From the NCBI GenBank assembly GCA_937915745.1, contig CALGGJ010000119.1, positions 1 to 15,529 on the forward strand: a stretch of DNA of 15,529 bases. Direction: 5' to 3'. Source of the stretch: an uncultured Prevotellaceae bacterium (GTDB lineage Bacteria; Bacteroidota; Bacteroidia; Bacteroidales; Bacteroidaceae). The stretch's first letter is position 1. Every line of letters begins with the position of its first letter. The notes under the pieces are model-generated. The model searched no databases. It was not told the DNA's origin and worked only from the letters and a program-made list of their open reading frames with translations. This document shows positions 6,513 through 15,485 of this stretch, piece by piece. A program made the position numbers and the translations under genes.

Positions 6513-7271
6513 TCAGTCGGCCAACTTTGCTTTGATGAACTCGCGGTTGAGTCGTGCTATGTTTGCGATGGTTTCGCACTTAGGGCATACTGCCTCGCAG
6601 GCTCGTGTGTTGGTACAGTTTCCGAATCCCAGTTCGTCCATCCTGGCCACCATGTCTTTTGCTCGCTTGGCGGCTTCGGGCCGCCCTTGCGGTAGCAGTG
6701 CGAGCTGGCTTACCTTGCTGGAAACGAACAGCATTGCCGAACCGTTCTTACATGCTGCCACGCATGCTCCGCACCCGATGCATGATGCGCAGTCCATTGC
6801 TTCGTCGGCATCTTGTTTGGGTATGAGTATTGCGTTTGCATCTTGTGGTGCGCCTGTGCGCACAGTTGTGTATCCTCCTGCCTGCATTATCTTGTCGAAG
6901 GCGGAGCGATCGACCATACAGTCTTTGATGACCGGGAATGCTGCAGAGCGCCATGGTTCGACGGTGATGGTTTCTCCGTCTTTGAAGCGTCGCATGTAGA
7001 GTTGGCACGTGGTGGCTCCGCGTTCTGTCTTTCCGTGTGGTGTGCCGTTGATATATAGTGAGCACATGCCGCAGATTCCTTCACGACAGTCGTGGTCGAA
7101 TACGAAAGGTTCTTTACCGGCAGCTATGAGTTCCTCGTTCATGATGTCGAGGGCTTCGAGGAATGATGTATCGTCGGGTATGTTCTTCAACTCGTGGGTT
7201 TCGAAGTGGCCCTTGTCCTTCGGACCGTTCTGTTTCCAGAACTTTATAGTGACATTCAAATTTTTAGCCAT
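6513..7271 (-). CDS. sdhB: Succinate dehydrogenase/fumarate reductase iron-sulfur subunit
   Basis: The 252-residue subunit passes electrons between the FAD of SdhA and the quinone/haem site of SdhC through three Fe-S clusters. [2Fe-2S]: C62, C67, C70 in DCREGICGMC, with C89 the likely fourth ligand. [4Fe-4S] and [3Fe-4S]: C164, C167, C170, C174 in CIGCGACVAAC, and C219, C225, C229-P in the second half, matching the E. coli SdhB spacing (C-x2-C-x2-C-x3-C and C-x5-C-x3-C-P). Two further cysteines, C161 and C232, flank these sets. The start is ATG 7271 (MAKNLNVTIKFWKQ), 2 bp after the sdhA stop; an in-frame TTG at 7277 overlaps sdhA and is less likely. It is the last gene of the sdhCAB operon, facing hisS across a hairpin. 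Confidence 0.96.
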   Translation of the reverse strand: MAKNLNVTIKFWKQNGPKDKGHFETHELKNIPDDTSFLEALDIMNEELIAAGKEPFVFDHDCREGICGMCSLYINGTPHGKTERGATTCQLYMRRFKDGETITVEPWRSAAFPVIKDCMVDRSAFDKIMQAGGYTTVRTGAPQDANAILIPKQDADEAMDCASCIGCGACVAACKNGSAMLFVSSKVSQLALLPQGRPEAAKRAKDMVARMDELGFGNCTNTRACEAVCPKCETIANIARLNREFIKAKLAD

Positions 7272-7273
7272 AA

Positions 7274-9256
7274 TCAATTCTTGTAATTTCTGGTTTGTAC
7301 CTTTATTGCTTCGTATTCGAGTGGTTCTTTGATGAGTTCAGGGTCTGTGTCGGCACTGCCCCCGTATTTCCAGCATCCTACGTAGAAGTAGTTTTCGTCA
7401 TCGCGTTTTGCTTCGCCTTCTTCTGTCTGGTATTCTTCGCGGAAGTGTCCGCCGCACGATTCGTTGCGCGAGAGTGCGTCGTGTGCTACGAGTTGGCCCA
7501 TGGTGAAGAAGTCGCGCAGGTGTATTGCTTTGTCGAGTTCGACGTTGAGTCCGTCTTTTGTGCCTGGAACGAAGAGGTTGGTGTCGAATTCTTTTTGCAG
7601 TTCTTTCATCTTCTGGATACCAGTCTTCAGTCCTTCGGCTGTGCGTCCCATACCTACATATTCCCACATGATGTGTCCGAGTTCTTTGTGTATAGAGTCA
7701 ACCGAGCGTTTGCCTTTTATGTTGAGCAGTCGGCTGAGTTCGGCATCCACGGCTTTTTCTGCTTCCGCAAACTCAGGCATGTCGGTGCTGACACGTGGCC
7801 ATATCGACTGGTCGGCCAGGTAGTTTTGAATGGTGTAAGGCAGTACGAAATATCCATCGGCCAGTCCTTGCATCAGTGCTGATGCTCCGAGGCGGTTGGC
7901 TCCGTGGTCGGAGAAGTTACATTCGCCTATGGCGAACAGTCCTGGTATTGATGTCTGCAACTCGTAATCTACCCATACGCCTCCCATGGTGTAGTGTATG
8001 GCCGGATATATCATCATTGGCTTGTAGTATTTCACTCCGTTGATTTCGTTGGCGAGGTCGCCTGGATATACGTCGGTTATTTCTTCGTACATGTCGAAGA
8101 GGTTTCCGTAGCGTTGTTGCATGGCTTCAAGTCCCAGTCGGTTGATACTTTCGGAGAAGTCGAGGAATACTGCAAGTCCAGTGTTGTTGACACCGAATCC
8201 TTTGTCGCAGCGTTCTTTTGCTGCACGGCTTGCTACGTCGCGTGGTACGAGGTTTCCGAATGCCGGATAGCGGCGCTCGAGGTAGTAGTCGCGGTCTTCT
8301 TCAGGTATTTCCCATCCTTCTTTGGTACCTGCCTGCAGTGCTTTGGCGTCTTCCAGTTTCTTTGGTACCCAGATGCGTCCGTCGTTACGCAGTGATTCTG
8401 ACATGAGTGTCAGCTTTGACTGTTTGTCGCCGTGTACCGGGATACATGTAGGGTGTATCTGCACGTATGACGGGTTTGCCATGTATGCGCCTTTGCGGTA
8501 GCACTGAACTGCTGCTGTGCAGTTGCATCCCATTGCGTTTGTGGAGAGGAAGTATGTGTTTCCGTATCCGCCGGTGGCTATTACTACTGCGTTGGCCGAG
8601 AAGCGTTCGAGTTTTCCTGTCACGAGGTTTTTGGCAATGATGCCTCGTGCCTTTCCGTCGATAACGACTACGTCTTCCATCTCGTAGCGTGTGTAGAGTT
8701 TTACTTTACCTGCGTGTACTTGTGCTGAGAGTGCGCTGTATGCACCGAGCAGCAGTTGTTGTCCGGTTTGTCCCTTGGCATAGAACGTACGGCTCACTTG
8801 TGCTCCGCCGAACGAGCGGTTGGCGAGTGTACCTCCGTATTCGCGTGCAAATGGCACGCCTTGTGCCACGCATTGGTCGATGATTGAGTTGCTTACTTCG
8901 GCCAGACGATATACGTTGGCTTCGCGTGCACGGTAGTCACCGCCTTTTACTGTGTCGTAGAACAGGCGATATATTGAGTCGCCGTCGTTCTGATAGTTTT
9001 TGGCTGCATTGATACCGCCCTGTGCAGCTATTGAGTGTGCGCGTCGTGGTGAGTCTTGTATGCAGAAGTTGAGTACGTTGAATCCCATTTCGCCGAGGCT
9101 TGCTGCTGCGCTGGCGCCAGCCAAGCCTGTACCAACGACTATGACGTCGAGTTTCAGCTTGTTCTTTGGGTTTACGAGGCGTTGGTGGGCTTTATAGTTT
9201 GACCATTTCTCGGCCACTGGTCCCTCGGGTATTCTTGAATCTATTTTGATTGGCAT
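7274..9256 (-). CDS. sdhA: Succinate dehydrogenase/fumarate reductase flavoprotein
   Basis: The 660-residue catalytic subunit interconverts succinate and fumarate with covalently bound FAD. VVGTGLAGAS near residues 40-49 is the FAD-binding dinucleotide fold. H74 in RRAHSIAAQGG is the flavin-linked histidine. IHPTCIPVHGD (267-276) and SESLRNDGRIW (286-296) build the dicarboxylate site. GECNFSDHGANRLGAS follows in the second FAD-binding part. Length and sequence style match the Wolinella/Bacteroidetes type, not E. coli SdhA. The complex sits on the cytoplasmic face of the inner membrane; in anaerobic Bacteroidales it usually runs as fumarate reductase in the succinate pathway. It starts 37 bp after the sdhC stop and ends 2 bp before sdhB. 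The direction of the reaction in the cell is inferred from lineage. Confidence 0.97.
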   Translation of the reverse strand: MPIKIDSRIPEGPVAEKWSNYKAHQRLVNPKNKLKLDVIVVGTGLAGASAAASLGEMGFNVLNFCIQDSPRRAHSIAAQGGINAAKNYQNDGDSIYRLFYDTVKGGDYRAREANVYRLAEVSNSIIDQCVAQGVPFAREYGGTLANRSFGGAQVSRTFYAKGQTGQQLLLGAYSALSAQVHAGKVKLYTRYEMEDVVVIDGKARGIIAKNLVTGKLERFSANAVVIATGGYGNTYFLSTNAMGCNCTAAVQCYRKGAYMANPSYVQIHPTCIPVHGDKQSKLTLMSESLRNDGRIWVPKKLEDAKALQAGTKEGWEIPEEDRDYYLERRYPAFGNLVPRDVASRAAKERCDKGFGVNNTGLAVFLDFSESINRLGLEAMQQRYGNLFDMYEEITDVYPGDLANEINGVKYYKPMMIYPAIHYTMGGVWVDYELQTSIPGLFAIGECNFSDHGANRLGASALMQGLADGYFVLPYTIQNYLADQSIWPRVSTDMPEFAEAEKAVDAELSRLLNIKGKRSVDSIHKELGHIMWEYVGMGRTAEGLKTGIQKMKELQKEFDTNLFVPGTKDGLNVELDKAIHLRDFFTMGQLVAHDALSRNESCGGHFREEYQTEEGEAKRDDENYFYVGCWKYGGSADTDPELIKEPLEYEAIKVQTRNYKN

Positions 9257-9293
9257 AATATTTACTATTTACGGATTTTCTTTTTTCGTTTCT

Positions 9294-10010
9294 TTATTTC
9301 ACTGCAAATGGCAGTAAGTTGAAGTCGCACTGTCCCACTTGGTCGGGGAAGATGGCGAATCCGAGTACTACACAGAGGAAGAGGAACATGACGACTGTAC
9401 TCCAAATCTGTCCTATGCATTTCCAGCGGTTGAACCATGTGTGTCCGCTCAATCCCATGGTTTGCATAGACGACCACATGCCGTGTGTCAGGTGGAACCA
9501 TATTGCCACAATCCATATGACGTAGAGTGCTGCGATGACGGGGTTGGAGAATGTCTGCTTGATGTATCCGAATCCGTCGGTCGGTTTGAGTCCGCCCAGT
9601 AGTGGTTGTCCGATGATTTCTGCAAACATCATGTTATACCAGAAGTCTTTTAAGTGGAGCAGCAGGCCTATGATTATGATGATGCCTAGCACCAGCATGT
9701 TCTGACTGGCCCATTCCACTTTGTCGGGTTTTGCTGTGACCGCATACTTGTTGTTTCCACGAGCCTTGCGGTTTTGGAAGTTGAGTATGAATGCATATAC
9801 GATGTGTATCACTACGAGCAGTGCGAGTCCCAGTGTGGCTGCTATGGCATACCAGTTTGAACCCAACAGTGCGCAAATAGTGTTGTAAGCATCTTTGCTG
9901 ATGAGTGCAACAACGTTCATGCATCCATGGAAGGTGACGAAGAGAACAAGTGCAAGGCCCGTGATGGACATGACGAGTTTTCTTCCGATTGATGAATTAA
10001 ATAACCACAT
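9294..10010 (-). CDS. sdhC: Succinate dehydrogenase cytochrome b558 subunit
   Basis: The 238-residue membrane anchor belongs to the single-subunit, di-haem (type B) cytochrome b family of complex II, as in Wolinella FrdC and Bacillus SdhC. About five hydrophobic helices are visible. Histidines in helices fit as haem b ligands: H28 (TFHGC), H69 (VIHIVY), H119 (LLHLKD), and H173 or H176 (WFHLTHGMW). It binds menaquinone and docks SdhA and SdhB. The protein starts MWLFNSSIGRKLVMS, the usual N-terminus in Bacteroidetes. It is the first gene of sdhCAB, with no separate sdhD, as expected for this type. A promoter-like TATCTTTG lies about 110 bp upstream. Confidence 0.95.
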   Translation of the reverse strand: MWLFNSSIGRKLVMSITGLALVLFVTFHGCMNVVALISKDAYNTICALLGSNWYAIAATLGLALLVVIHIVYAFILNFQNRKARGNNKYAVTAKPDKVEWASQNMLVLGIIIIIGLLLHLKDFWYNMMFAEIIGQPLLGGLKPTDGFGYIKQTFSNPVIAALYVIWIVAIWFHLTHGMWSSMQTMGLSGHTWFNRWKCIGQIWSTVVMFLFLCVVLGFAIFPDQVGQCDFNLLPFAVK

Positions 10011-10120
10011 AAATAGATCTTTTTGTTTTGTTAATATTGTTTGGGTTTTGTTTTCAGGTTGGTCGTAAGGGTTTGATTGGTGGCTTTGCTGCCGCCCGTA
10101 TGGATTTGTATATCCGTTTG

Positions 10121-10153
10121 CAAAGATAATAATAAATTATGAATAAATGGCAA
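10121..10153 (-). promoter_or_regulatory. Likely sdhCAB promoter
   Basis: On the minus strand TATCTTTG (10128 to 10121), followed by C, fits the -7 consensus, and TTG (10153 to 10151) lies 22 bp upstream as a -33 candidate. The DNA between is AT-rich. The predicted leader before the sdhC ATG at 10010 is about 105 nt, long enough to carry regulation, but I see no known riboswitch in it. Confidence 0.6.
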
Positions 10154-10195
10154 GTTGTATGCAATTAAATTTATCGGTGTGCCGAAAAGGTGTGT

Positions 10196-11710
10196 TTATT
10201 TGATGTTATCCACCCATCTGAAGAGTCGTTTCCAGCGTATGTGGTTGGCTTCTGGGTTGGCATCCGGGCATACCGACCACCACACGAAGAGTGGTTTTCC
10301 GACCACGTGGTCTTCGGGTACAAAGCCCCAGTAGCGGCTGTCGGCCGAGTTGTGGCGGTTGTCGCCCATCATCCAGTAGTAGTCCATTGCGAATGTGTAG
10401 GTGTCGGCTGGTTGGCCGTCGATGTAAATGGTGTCTTCGGTAACCTTCATGTCGTGACCTTCATACACTCGTATCGGTCGTTCGTAGATGGCTATGTTGT
10501 CCATATCCAGCTTTATTGTCTCGCCTTTTTTCGGTATCCATACGGGGCCGTAGTTGTCGCGTGTCCATCCGTATTCGTGGTTGAGCGGATATACGTGTCC
10601 CGAGTTGCGGTCGAGTATTTCTACGATGCTGTCTATTATCTCGGTGTGGCTGGACAGAATCTCGTGTGCGGCCTTGGTGAGTGGCACTCCCAGGCGGTGT
10701 TCCTCAAACGGATGGTCGGGACGGTCGTTCCACTGCCGGTAGTCTTCGTCGCTGAGGTCTATGTCGGCCCGCAGTTTGTCGGGCAGTGGCGATTTGGCGT
10801 ATATGTAGTAGTTGAATTGTGCCTGTGTAGGTGTTGGTTTTGCTTCGCCGTCAACATATATTATCTTATCGATGATTTGCAGTGTTTGTCCGGGCAGACC
10901 CACGCATCGTTTCACATAGTTTTCGCGGCGGTCAACTGGACGGCTTGTTATTTCTCCGTACAGGTTCGACTGGCTGGCTATTATCTTTTTTCCTACTGCA
11001 TAGAGTTGGTCGAACAACTCCATCTGTGCGGCTGTAGATAGTTGGTCGGCTACGGGTAGGCGTATTCCTTGTTCGTTATATATTTCGCGACCCATCATGT
11101 AACATCGTTCGTAGAAGTCGCCCGGATAATTTACTGCCACGGTGTCGCCCGACGGATAGTTGAACACTACGATGTCGCCCCATTCCACATGTCCCAGGCC
11201 CCGCACTCGGCGGTAGTCCCAGTGTGGCCATTCTATATACGATTTCATGCCGCCAAATGGCAGTGTATGCTGTGTGAGTGGCATGGTGAGCGGTGTCTGC
11301 GGAATTCGCGGTCCATAGCTCAGTTTGCTTACGAGCAGGTAGTCGCCGGTGAGCAGCGACTTCTCGAGCGATGAGCTTGGTATCTGATAGTTCTGGAAGA
11401 AGAACTGGTTGACGAAATACACGGCCACGAGGGCAAATACCAATGCATCGACCCAGCTCATTATGGTACGGGCCACCGGGCTCTCCAGTTTTTTCCACCA
11501 CGTCCATTTTATCTTCTTGCTGATGTAGGCATCGTATATGAATGGCAATACGATGAGGCCCCACCAGCTGCCAACCCAGTAAAGGAATGCCAGATACAGA
11601 ATGGTGATGATGATGAATTTTATCCAGTTTTTACGTAGGGCGGATTTTTCGTTGGCAGCTGCGTTTTCACGCTCTGCCTTTATCTGTTTTGTTCCTTTGA
11701 ATTTTGTCAT
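10196..11710 (-). CDS. lepB: Signal peptidase I (Bacteroidales type)
   Basis: The 504-residue inner-membrane serine protease (family S26) cuts signal peptides from exported proteins. A basic N-terminus precedes hydrophobic segments at about 31-60 and 84-105. The catalytic serine is S114 in IPSSSLEKSLLTGD (canonical IPSxSMxPTL with Leu for Met), and the catalytic lysine is K267 in YVKRCVGLPG. The C-terminal box GDNRHNSADSRYWG is at 449-462. The length is twice that of many bacterial LepB proteins because of a large insert between the lysine and the C-terminal box (about 290-445), common in Bacteroidales. Many Bacteroidales carry a second lepB next to this one; here the next gene is sdhC behind its own promoter. 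It follows dapB at 156 bp with a repeat array between, so it probably has its own promoter. Confidence 0.95.
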   Translation of the reverse strand: MTKFKGTKQIKAERENAAANEKSALRKNWIKFIIITILYLAFLYWVGSWWGLIVLPFIYDAYISKKIKWTWWKKLESPVARTIMSWVDALVFALVAVYFVNQFFFQNYQIPSSSLEKSLLTGDYLLVSKLSYGPRIPQTPLTMPLTQHTLPFGGMKSYIEWPHWDYRRVRGLGHVEWGDIVVFNYPSGDTVAVNYPGDFYERCYMMGREIYNEQGIRLPVADQLSTAAQMELFDQLYAVGKKIIASQSNLYGEITSRPVDRRENYVKRCVGLPGQTLQIIDKIIYVDGEAKPTPTQAQFNYYIYAKSPLPDKLRADIDLSDEDYRQWNDRPDHPFEEHRLGVPLTKAAHEILSSHTEIIDSIVEILDRNSGHVYPLNHEYGWTRDNYGPVWIPKKGETIKLDMDNIAIYERPIRVYEGHDMKVTEDTIYIDGQPADTYTFAMDYYWMMGDNRHNSADSRYWGFVPEDHVVGKPLFVWWSVCPDANPEANHIRWKRLFRWVDNIK

Positions 11711-11746
11711 ATCAGTGACTTATGTGTATTGATGTTATTTTCTTTG

Positions 11747-11754
11747 CAAAGGTG
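11747..11754 (-). promoter_or_regulatory. Possible -7 box of lepB
   Basis: On the minus strand CACCTTTG, followed by C, matches TAnnTTTG in all but the first base. It lies 36 bp before the lepB ATG. The place for a -33 element (near 11774-11778) falls inside the first unit of repeat array 2, so the repeats border or overlap the promoter. Confidence 0.4.
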
Positions 11755-11762
11755 TGTCTTGA

Positions 11763-11850
11763 GAGTGCGCGGTCGCGAGCCTGAGAGTGCGCGGTCACGA
11801 GCCTGGGAGTGCGCGGTCACGAGCCTGAGAGTTAAGGGCCGAAGTCTGCG
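11763..11850 (+). repeat. 22-bp tandem repeat array 2
   Basis: GAGTGCGCGGTC starts at 11763, 11785 and 11807, exactly 22 bp apart, each followed by a stretch ending GAGCCTG. A decayed fourth unit begins at 11829 with GAGTTAAGGGCC. Array 1 at 1690-1791 has the same period and the shared pattern GAGTGCG-two bases-GTC, then a G-rich stretch and GCCTG, on the same window strand. The array fills most of the gap between the dapB stop (11867) and the lepB promoter region. Confidence 0.85.
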
Positions 11851-11866
11851 GAGTACTCACAGTTGT

Positions 11867-12574
11867 TTAAGTTTTATTGTTTTTTTCACCAAATGTCATC
11901 ATGTCGTCCATACTGAGCAGTCCTTGGTGACTGGCTGTAAACTCAGCGGCCATGACTGCACCGAGAGCGAAGCCCATACGGTTGTGTGCATCGTGGGTGA
12001 TGATTATCTTGTCGGCTGTGCTGTCGTATTCTATCGAATGTATTCCAGGTACTTCGCCTTCGCGCACCGACTCAATCGGCACGTCGGTAAACCTTGGTGC
12101 CTCATCTTTTATCTGACAGGCTAGTGTAATGGCTGTTCCGCTTGGCGCATCGAGTTTATGTATGTGGTGTACCTCGCGCATACTTACTTCGTACTGTGGA
12201 AAGTCTTGCATTATTTGTGCCAGATATCGGTTTACAGCCGAGAAGATAGCTACACCCAGGCTGAAGTTTGAAGCCCAAAACAGGGTCTTGCCCTCATCGT
12301 TGCACGCACGTCGCACATCGTCGGCATGATTGGTGAGCCACCCGGTGCTGCCCGACACCACTTTCACCCCTTGCTCCCAGGCACGCTGACAGTTGCCGTA
12401 GGCCACATGAGGGGCTGTAAACTCTATGGCCACATCGGCCGAACGAAATGCAGGTGAATCGAAATCTCCCTGGTTGTCAATATCAATTATACTTACTATC
12501 TCATGACCACGACCAATGGCCACCTGCTCTATCATGTGACCCATCTTGCCATATCCTATCAAAGCTATTTTCAT
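11867..12574 (-). CDS. dapB: 4-hydroxy-tetrahydrodipicolinate reductase
   Basis: The 235-residue cytoplasmic enzyme reduces 4-hydroxy-tetrahydrodipicolinate with NAD(P)H in the diaminopimelate/lysine pathway that feeds peptidoglycan. GYGKMG (residues 7-12) is the nucleotide-binding loop, GSTGW is at 75-79, and the catalytic signature EVHHIHKLDAPSGTA is at 134-148, with H136, H137, K140 and the substrate-binding SGT at 145-147. The frame is complete and slightly short for the family. AAGGAAGAAG directly before the ATG looks like a Shine-Dalgarno site, unusual for Bacteroidetes, but these bases may belong to the AT-rich fragment. The change in composition falls right at the start codon, so the natural promoter and upstream gene are missing from this window. 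The dapB-lepB order is familiar from Bacteroidales. Confidence 0.95.
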   Translation of the reverse strand: MKIALIGYGKMGHMIEQVAIGRGHEIVSIIDIDNQGDFDSPAFRSADVAIEFTAPHVAYGNCQRAWEQGVKVVSGSTGWLTNHADDVRRACNDEGKTLFWASNFSLGVAIFSAVNRYLAQIMQDFPQYEVSMREVHHIHKLDAPSGTAITLACQIKDEAPRFTDVPIESVREGEVPGIHSIEYDSTADKIIITHDAHNRMGFALGAVMAAEFTASHQGLLSMDDMMTFGEKNNKT

Positions 12575-12600
12575 CTTCTTCCTTAAAAGTATATTTGTCA
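12570..12600. other. Junction between bacterial and AT-rich DNA
   Basis: At or just above 12575 the sequence changes abruptly. Below it are conserved dapB codons (MKIALIGYGKMG); above it the DNA is very AT-rich and codes for an Hsp70 on the same strand. The Hsp70 frame continues without a stop into the antisense-shifted dapB region until 12501, adding nonsense residues. The exact breakpoint is blurred by a purine-rich stretch (minus strand AAGGAAGAAGATGAAAATA) that could belong to either side. No terminal inverted repeat, target duplication or attachment site is visible. Confidence 0.85.
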
Positions 12601-15485
12601 GGATGATATTTAGATAATAAATATTTCAGATTTTCTGGAGTAGCTCCATTTACTTTTTTACCATTTTTGATATCTTCATCATATCCATTGTAAGGCCTTA
12701 ATTTTAAAACAAAATTAATAAAATCAGCTGTATTTTTTCTTTTATTGAATTTATTACTTATTTCTTCAAATTTTTTTTTATATTTTTTTCTTATAATTTC
12801 TTTCATTTCTGGTTCACCTATAGTTATGTATAAATCTTTAACTTCTTGATATATTTCTAAGAAATCTTTATACCACTTTTCTTCACGATCTATATTTAAT
12901 TGCTTAACTATAAATTCACATCTTTCACCTAAGCCAACATATCTCTTATAGTTAGTATAACCTAAAAATCTATGACAAATTTTGATAATATTAGCATTGC
13001 ATATAGCTTCTTTTTTTGTTGGTTCATTTGAAAATTCTGATAACATTTTTTCGTAGTTATTTAATACAATTTGATATTTTTCATTATCATCTTGTGGGCT
13101 TAACTGTAAAACTAAACGATTATTTGTGAAACCTGTGCCTGTGGATTGAATTAATTCTCCCATTCTTAAAGAATCTTCACATAAAAGAATTGCACCTGAG
13201 TGTATCTGACTTATTAATATATTACTATATTTAACTTGCTCTTTGCATTTATCCATAACTGCTTTACTGCAGACACTTAATTTTTTTACATCTCCAATGT
13301 ATTTTTTGAAATATAAATTTGATTTTTCAAAATATAATAATGAATGATATCTGCAAAATTTTTTCATTTCTTCTAAACATTTTTTTCCACACTCATTTAG
13401 TTGTTCCAATACATTGACTACAATTTCTAGGAAAATTTTTTTAGCCATATTTCCTTTCATAATTTCAAGTAATTCGTCTAGATAACCTGAGCTAAGCTTT
13501 GAAAAAACTTTTAAATATTTTGTAATATTTTTAATAATAATTTCAGTATCTCCTTTTGATATTTGACTTTTTATATTTAATACCTTTGAATAAGAAATAA
13601 TTAAATCCTTAACATATATATAGTATTTTTCTGTCATTGTTTCGTTATCAAAATCTGTTTCAAATTTATCTATGAATTCTTCTAAAGTATTATTATAATT
13701 CATTAAAATATCATATCTATCTTCATCATCTTCAGCTTCCTTAAGGCTATCTTGAAAAGTTTTTAAAGAATCTTTTAAATTAGTATAATCAATTTTTTTG
13801 TCCATCATATTTTTTGCTAAAAATTTTTCATTTTTTTTCCTTAGATTTTCAATATCTTCATCAGTCAATCCAACCATATCATTTTTTATTTTGGTTTGTA
13901 TCGTTTGTCCAGTAGTTTTTTCATTGGCTGTAACAGTTAAAATACCATTTACATCAACAAAAAATGTTACTTCAACTTTAACTTCTCCTTTCTTTTTTGG
14001 AGGAATTCCAGTCATTTCAAGTTTTCCTAAAATATGATTATATTTAGTATATTTTTTTTCACCTTCATAAATAACAACATTAATATATGTTTGATTATCA
14101 AAGGATGTTTCATATAGCTTTGAATTAGAATAGGGAATTTTTGAGCCTCTTTTTATTAAAACACTCATAAGATGTCCTTCCTTTTTGATTTCTGGGTCTT
14201 CACTAGGATTTTTAACATTTAATCCTAAAGATAATGGAGTAATATCCATTAAATTAAATCCTTTAAGAGTTTCATCATCTTTTTTATTTAAAATTTTAGC
14301 TGCCATTAAAGTTGCTCCATAAGCAATTGTTTCATCTGGATTAATTGTATCATTGATTTTAACTCCTTCAAAATATTCTTTTAAAAATGATTTAACTTTT
14401 GGAATTCTGGATGAGCCACCAACTAATACAATTTCTGAAATCTCATTTCTTGATAATTTTGCATCAGATAAAGCGTCTTCTATTGGTGATTGTAATTTAT
14501 CAAACAATGGTTGACATAGTTTTTCAAATTCTTTTCTTTCAATATTTTCGAAAATATCATTACCATTATAAAAATTAGTTATTGACAAAGTTGATTCTAA
14601 ACTATTACTTAATACTCTTTTAATATTTTCACAAGCAATTTTTAACTTTTTAATAGCTTTTTTATCTTTTTTTATTGTTTCTTTAGACTCTTTCATATTT
14701 TTACAAAATTTTTCTAAAAAATGTTCTACTAATTTATTATCAAAATCTTCACCTCCTAAAAATTTATCTCCTTTTGTAGATAATATTTCAAAATTTTGTT
14801 CTTTTCCATAATTGATTTTAAGTATTGTGACATCAAAGGTACCTCCACCTAAATCAAAAACTAATATTTTTTTTTCTTCACCACTATCAGTTTCATTTTT
14901 CTTTTCTCCTATTCCATAAGCTAAAGCAGCTGCAGTTGGTTCATTTATAATTCTAAGAACTTCAATTCCAGCTAATTTTGCAGCGTTTTTTGTGCATTGT
15001 CTTTGAGCATCATTAAAATTGGCAGGAACTGTTATGACAAGCTTACTTACTTTTTTACCTAAATAGGATTCAGCACTATCAACCATTTTTCTTATTACAA
15101 AAGAAGATATTTCTTCGACTGTAAATTTGATTTCTTTATTGTCTTTATCAACCAAAATAAGAGGATATTTCCCTTGTTTATCTGGCACAATTTTAAAAGG
15201 GAAATTTTCGAATTTAATTTCTTCTTTAACTGAATTGTCATTAAAATCTCTTCCTATAAATCTTTTGATTGCATATATAGAGCTGTCATAATTTTTGACT
15301 AAATATTCCAAAGTTTCTTCTCCTTTTAAAATAGTATTCCCATCAACTATTGTTACAATTGAAGGAGTAGTTCTGTCTCCATTTCTATTTGGAATAATTT
15401 CAACTCCACCATTTCTATAAACTCCTATGCAGGAATAGGTAGTTCCTAAATCTAGACCCACTGCATTTCCTTCTTGTAAGCTCAT
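12575..15485 (-). CDS. Eukaryotic-type Hsp70 with long C-terminal extension, truncated 3' end
   Basis: About 970 residues belong to this gene. The ATPase domain shows AVGLDLGTTYSCIGV (8-22), the phosphate loop VFDLGGGTFDVTIL (209-222) and IVLVGGSSRIPKV (352-364). The linker and start of the substrate-binding domain are MDITPLSLGL (413-422), and the beta domain runs to about 540. TTYSC is typical of eukaryotic cytosolic/ER Hsp70; bacterial DnaK usually has TTNSC. Instead of ending near 640-660, the chain continues as a charged, helix-rich, cysteine-containing region (about 640-930) that I do not recognise. It then shows ENLKYLLSKYHPDK (951-964), resembling J-domain helix II and its HPD motif. 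The end is cut by the junction, so a full J-domain or an EEVD tail cannot be checked. No introns or reassigned stop codons are needed. Start ATG 15485 follows an A/T-only leader. The source is probably a protist, anaerobic fungus or large virus, not the flanking bacterium. Confidence 0.85.

Noticed and set aside
10190..11041. Long plus-strand open frame (283 codons) opposite lepB
   Set aside because: It is antisense to lepB, including the catalytic lysine and C-terminal box regions, and its translation is V/Y/C-rich shadow sequence.
12501..12574. C-terminal ~24 residues of the Hsp70 open frame (ending DRAGGHWSWS)
   Set aside because: These codons overlap dapB codons in another frame. dapB is clearly the real gene there, so the tail is produced by the junction.
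11867..12574. dapB truncated at its start by the junction
   Set aside because: The N-terminus MKIALIGYGKMG is complete and matches the family start, so the coding region appears whole even though its promoter is missing.
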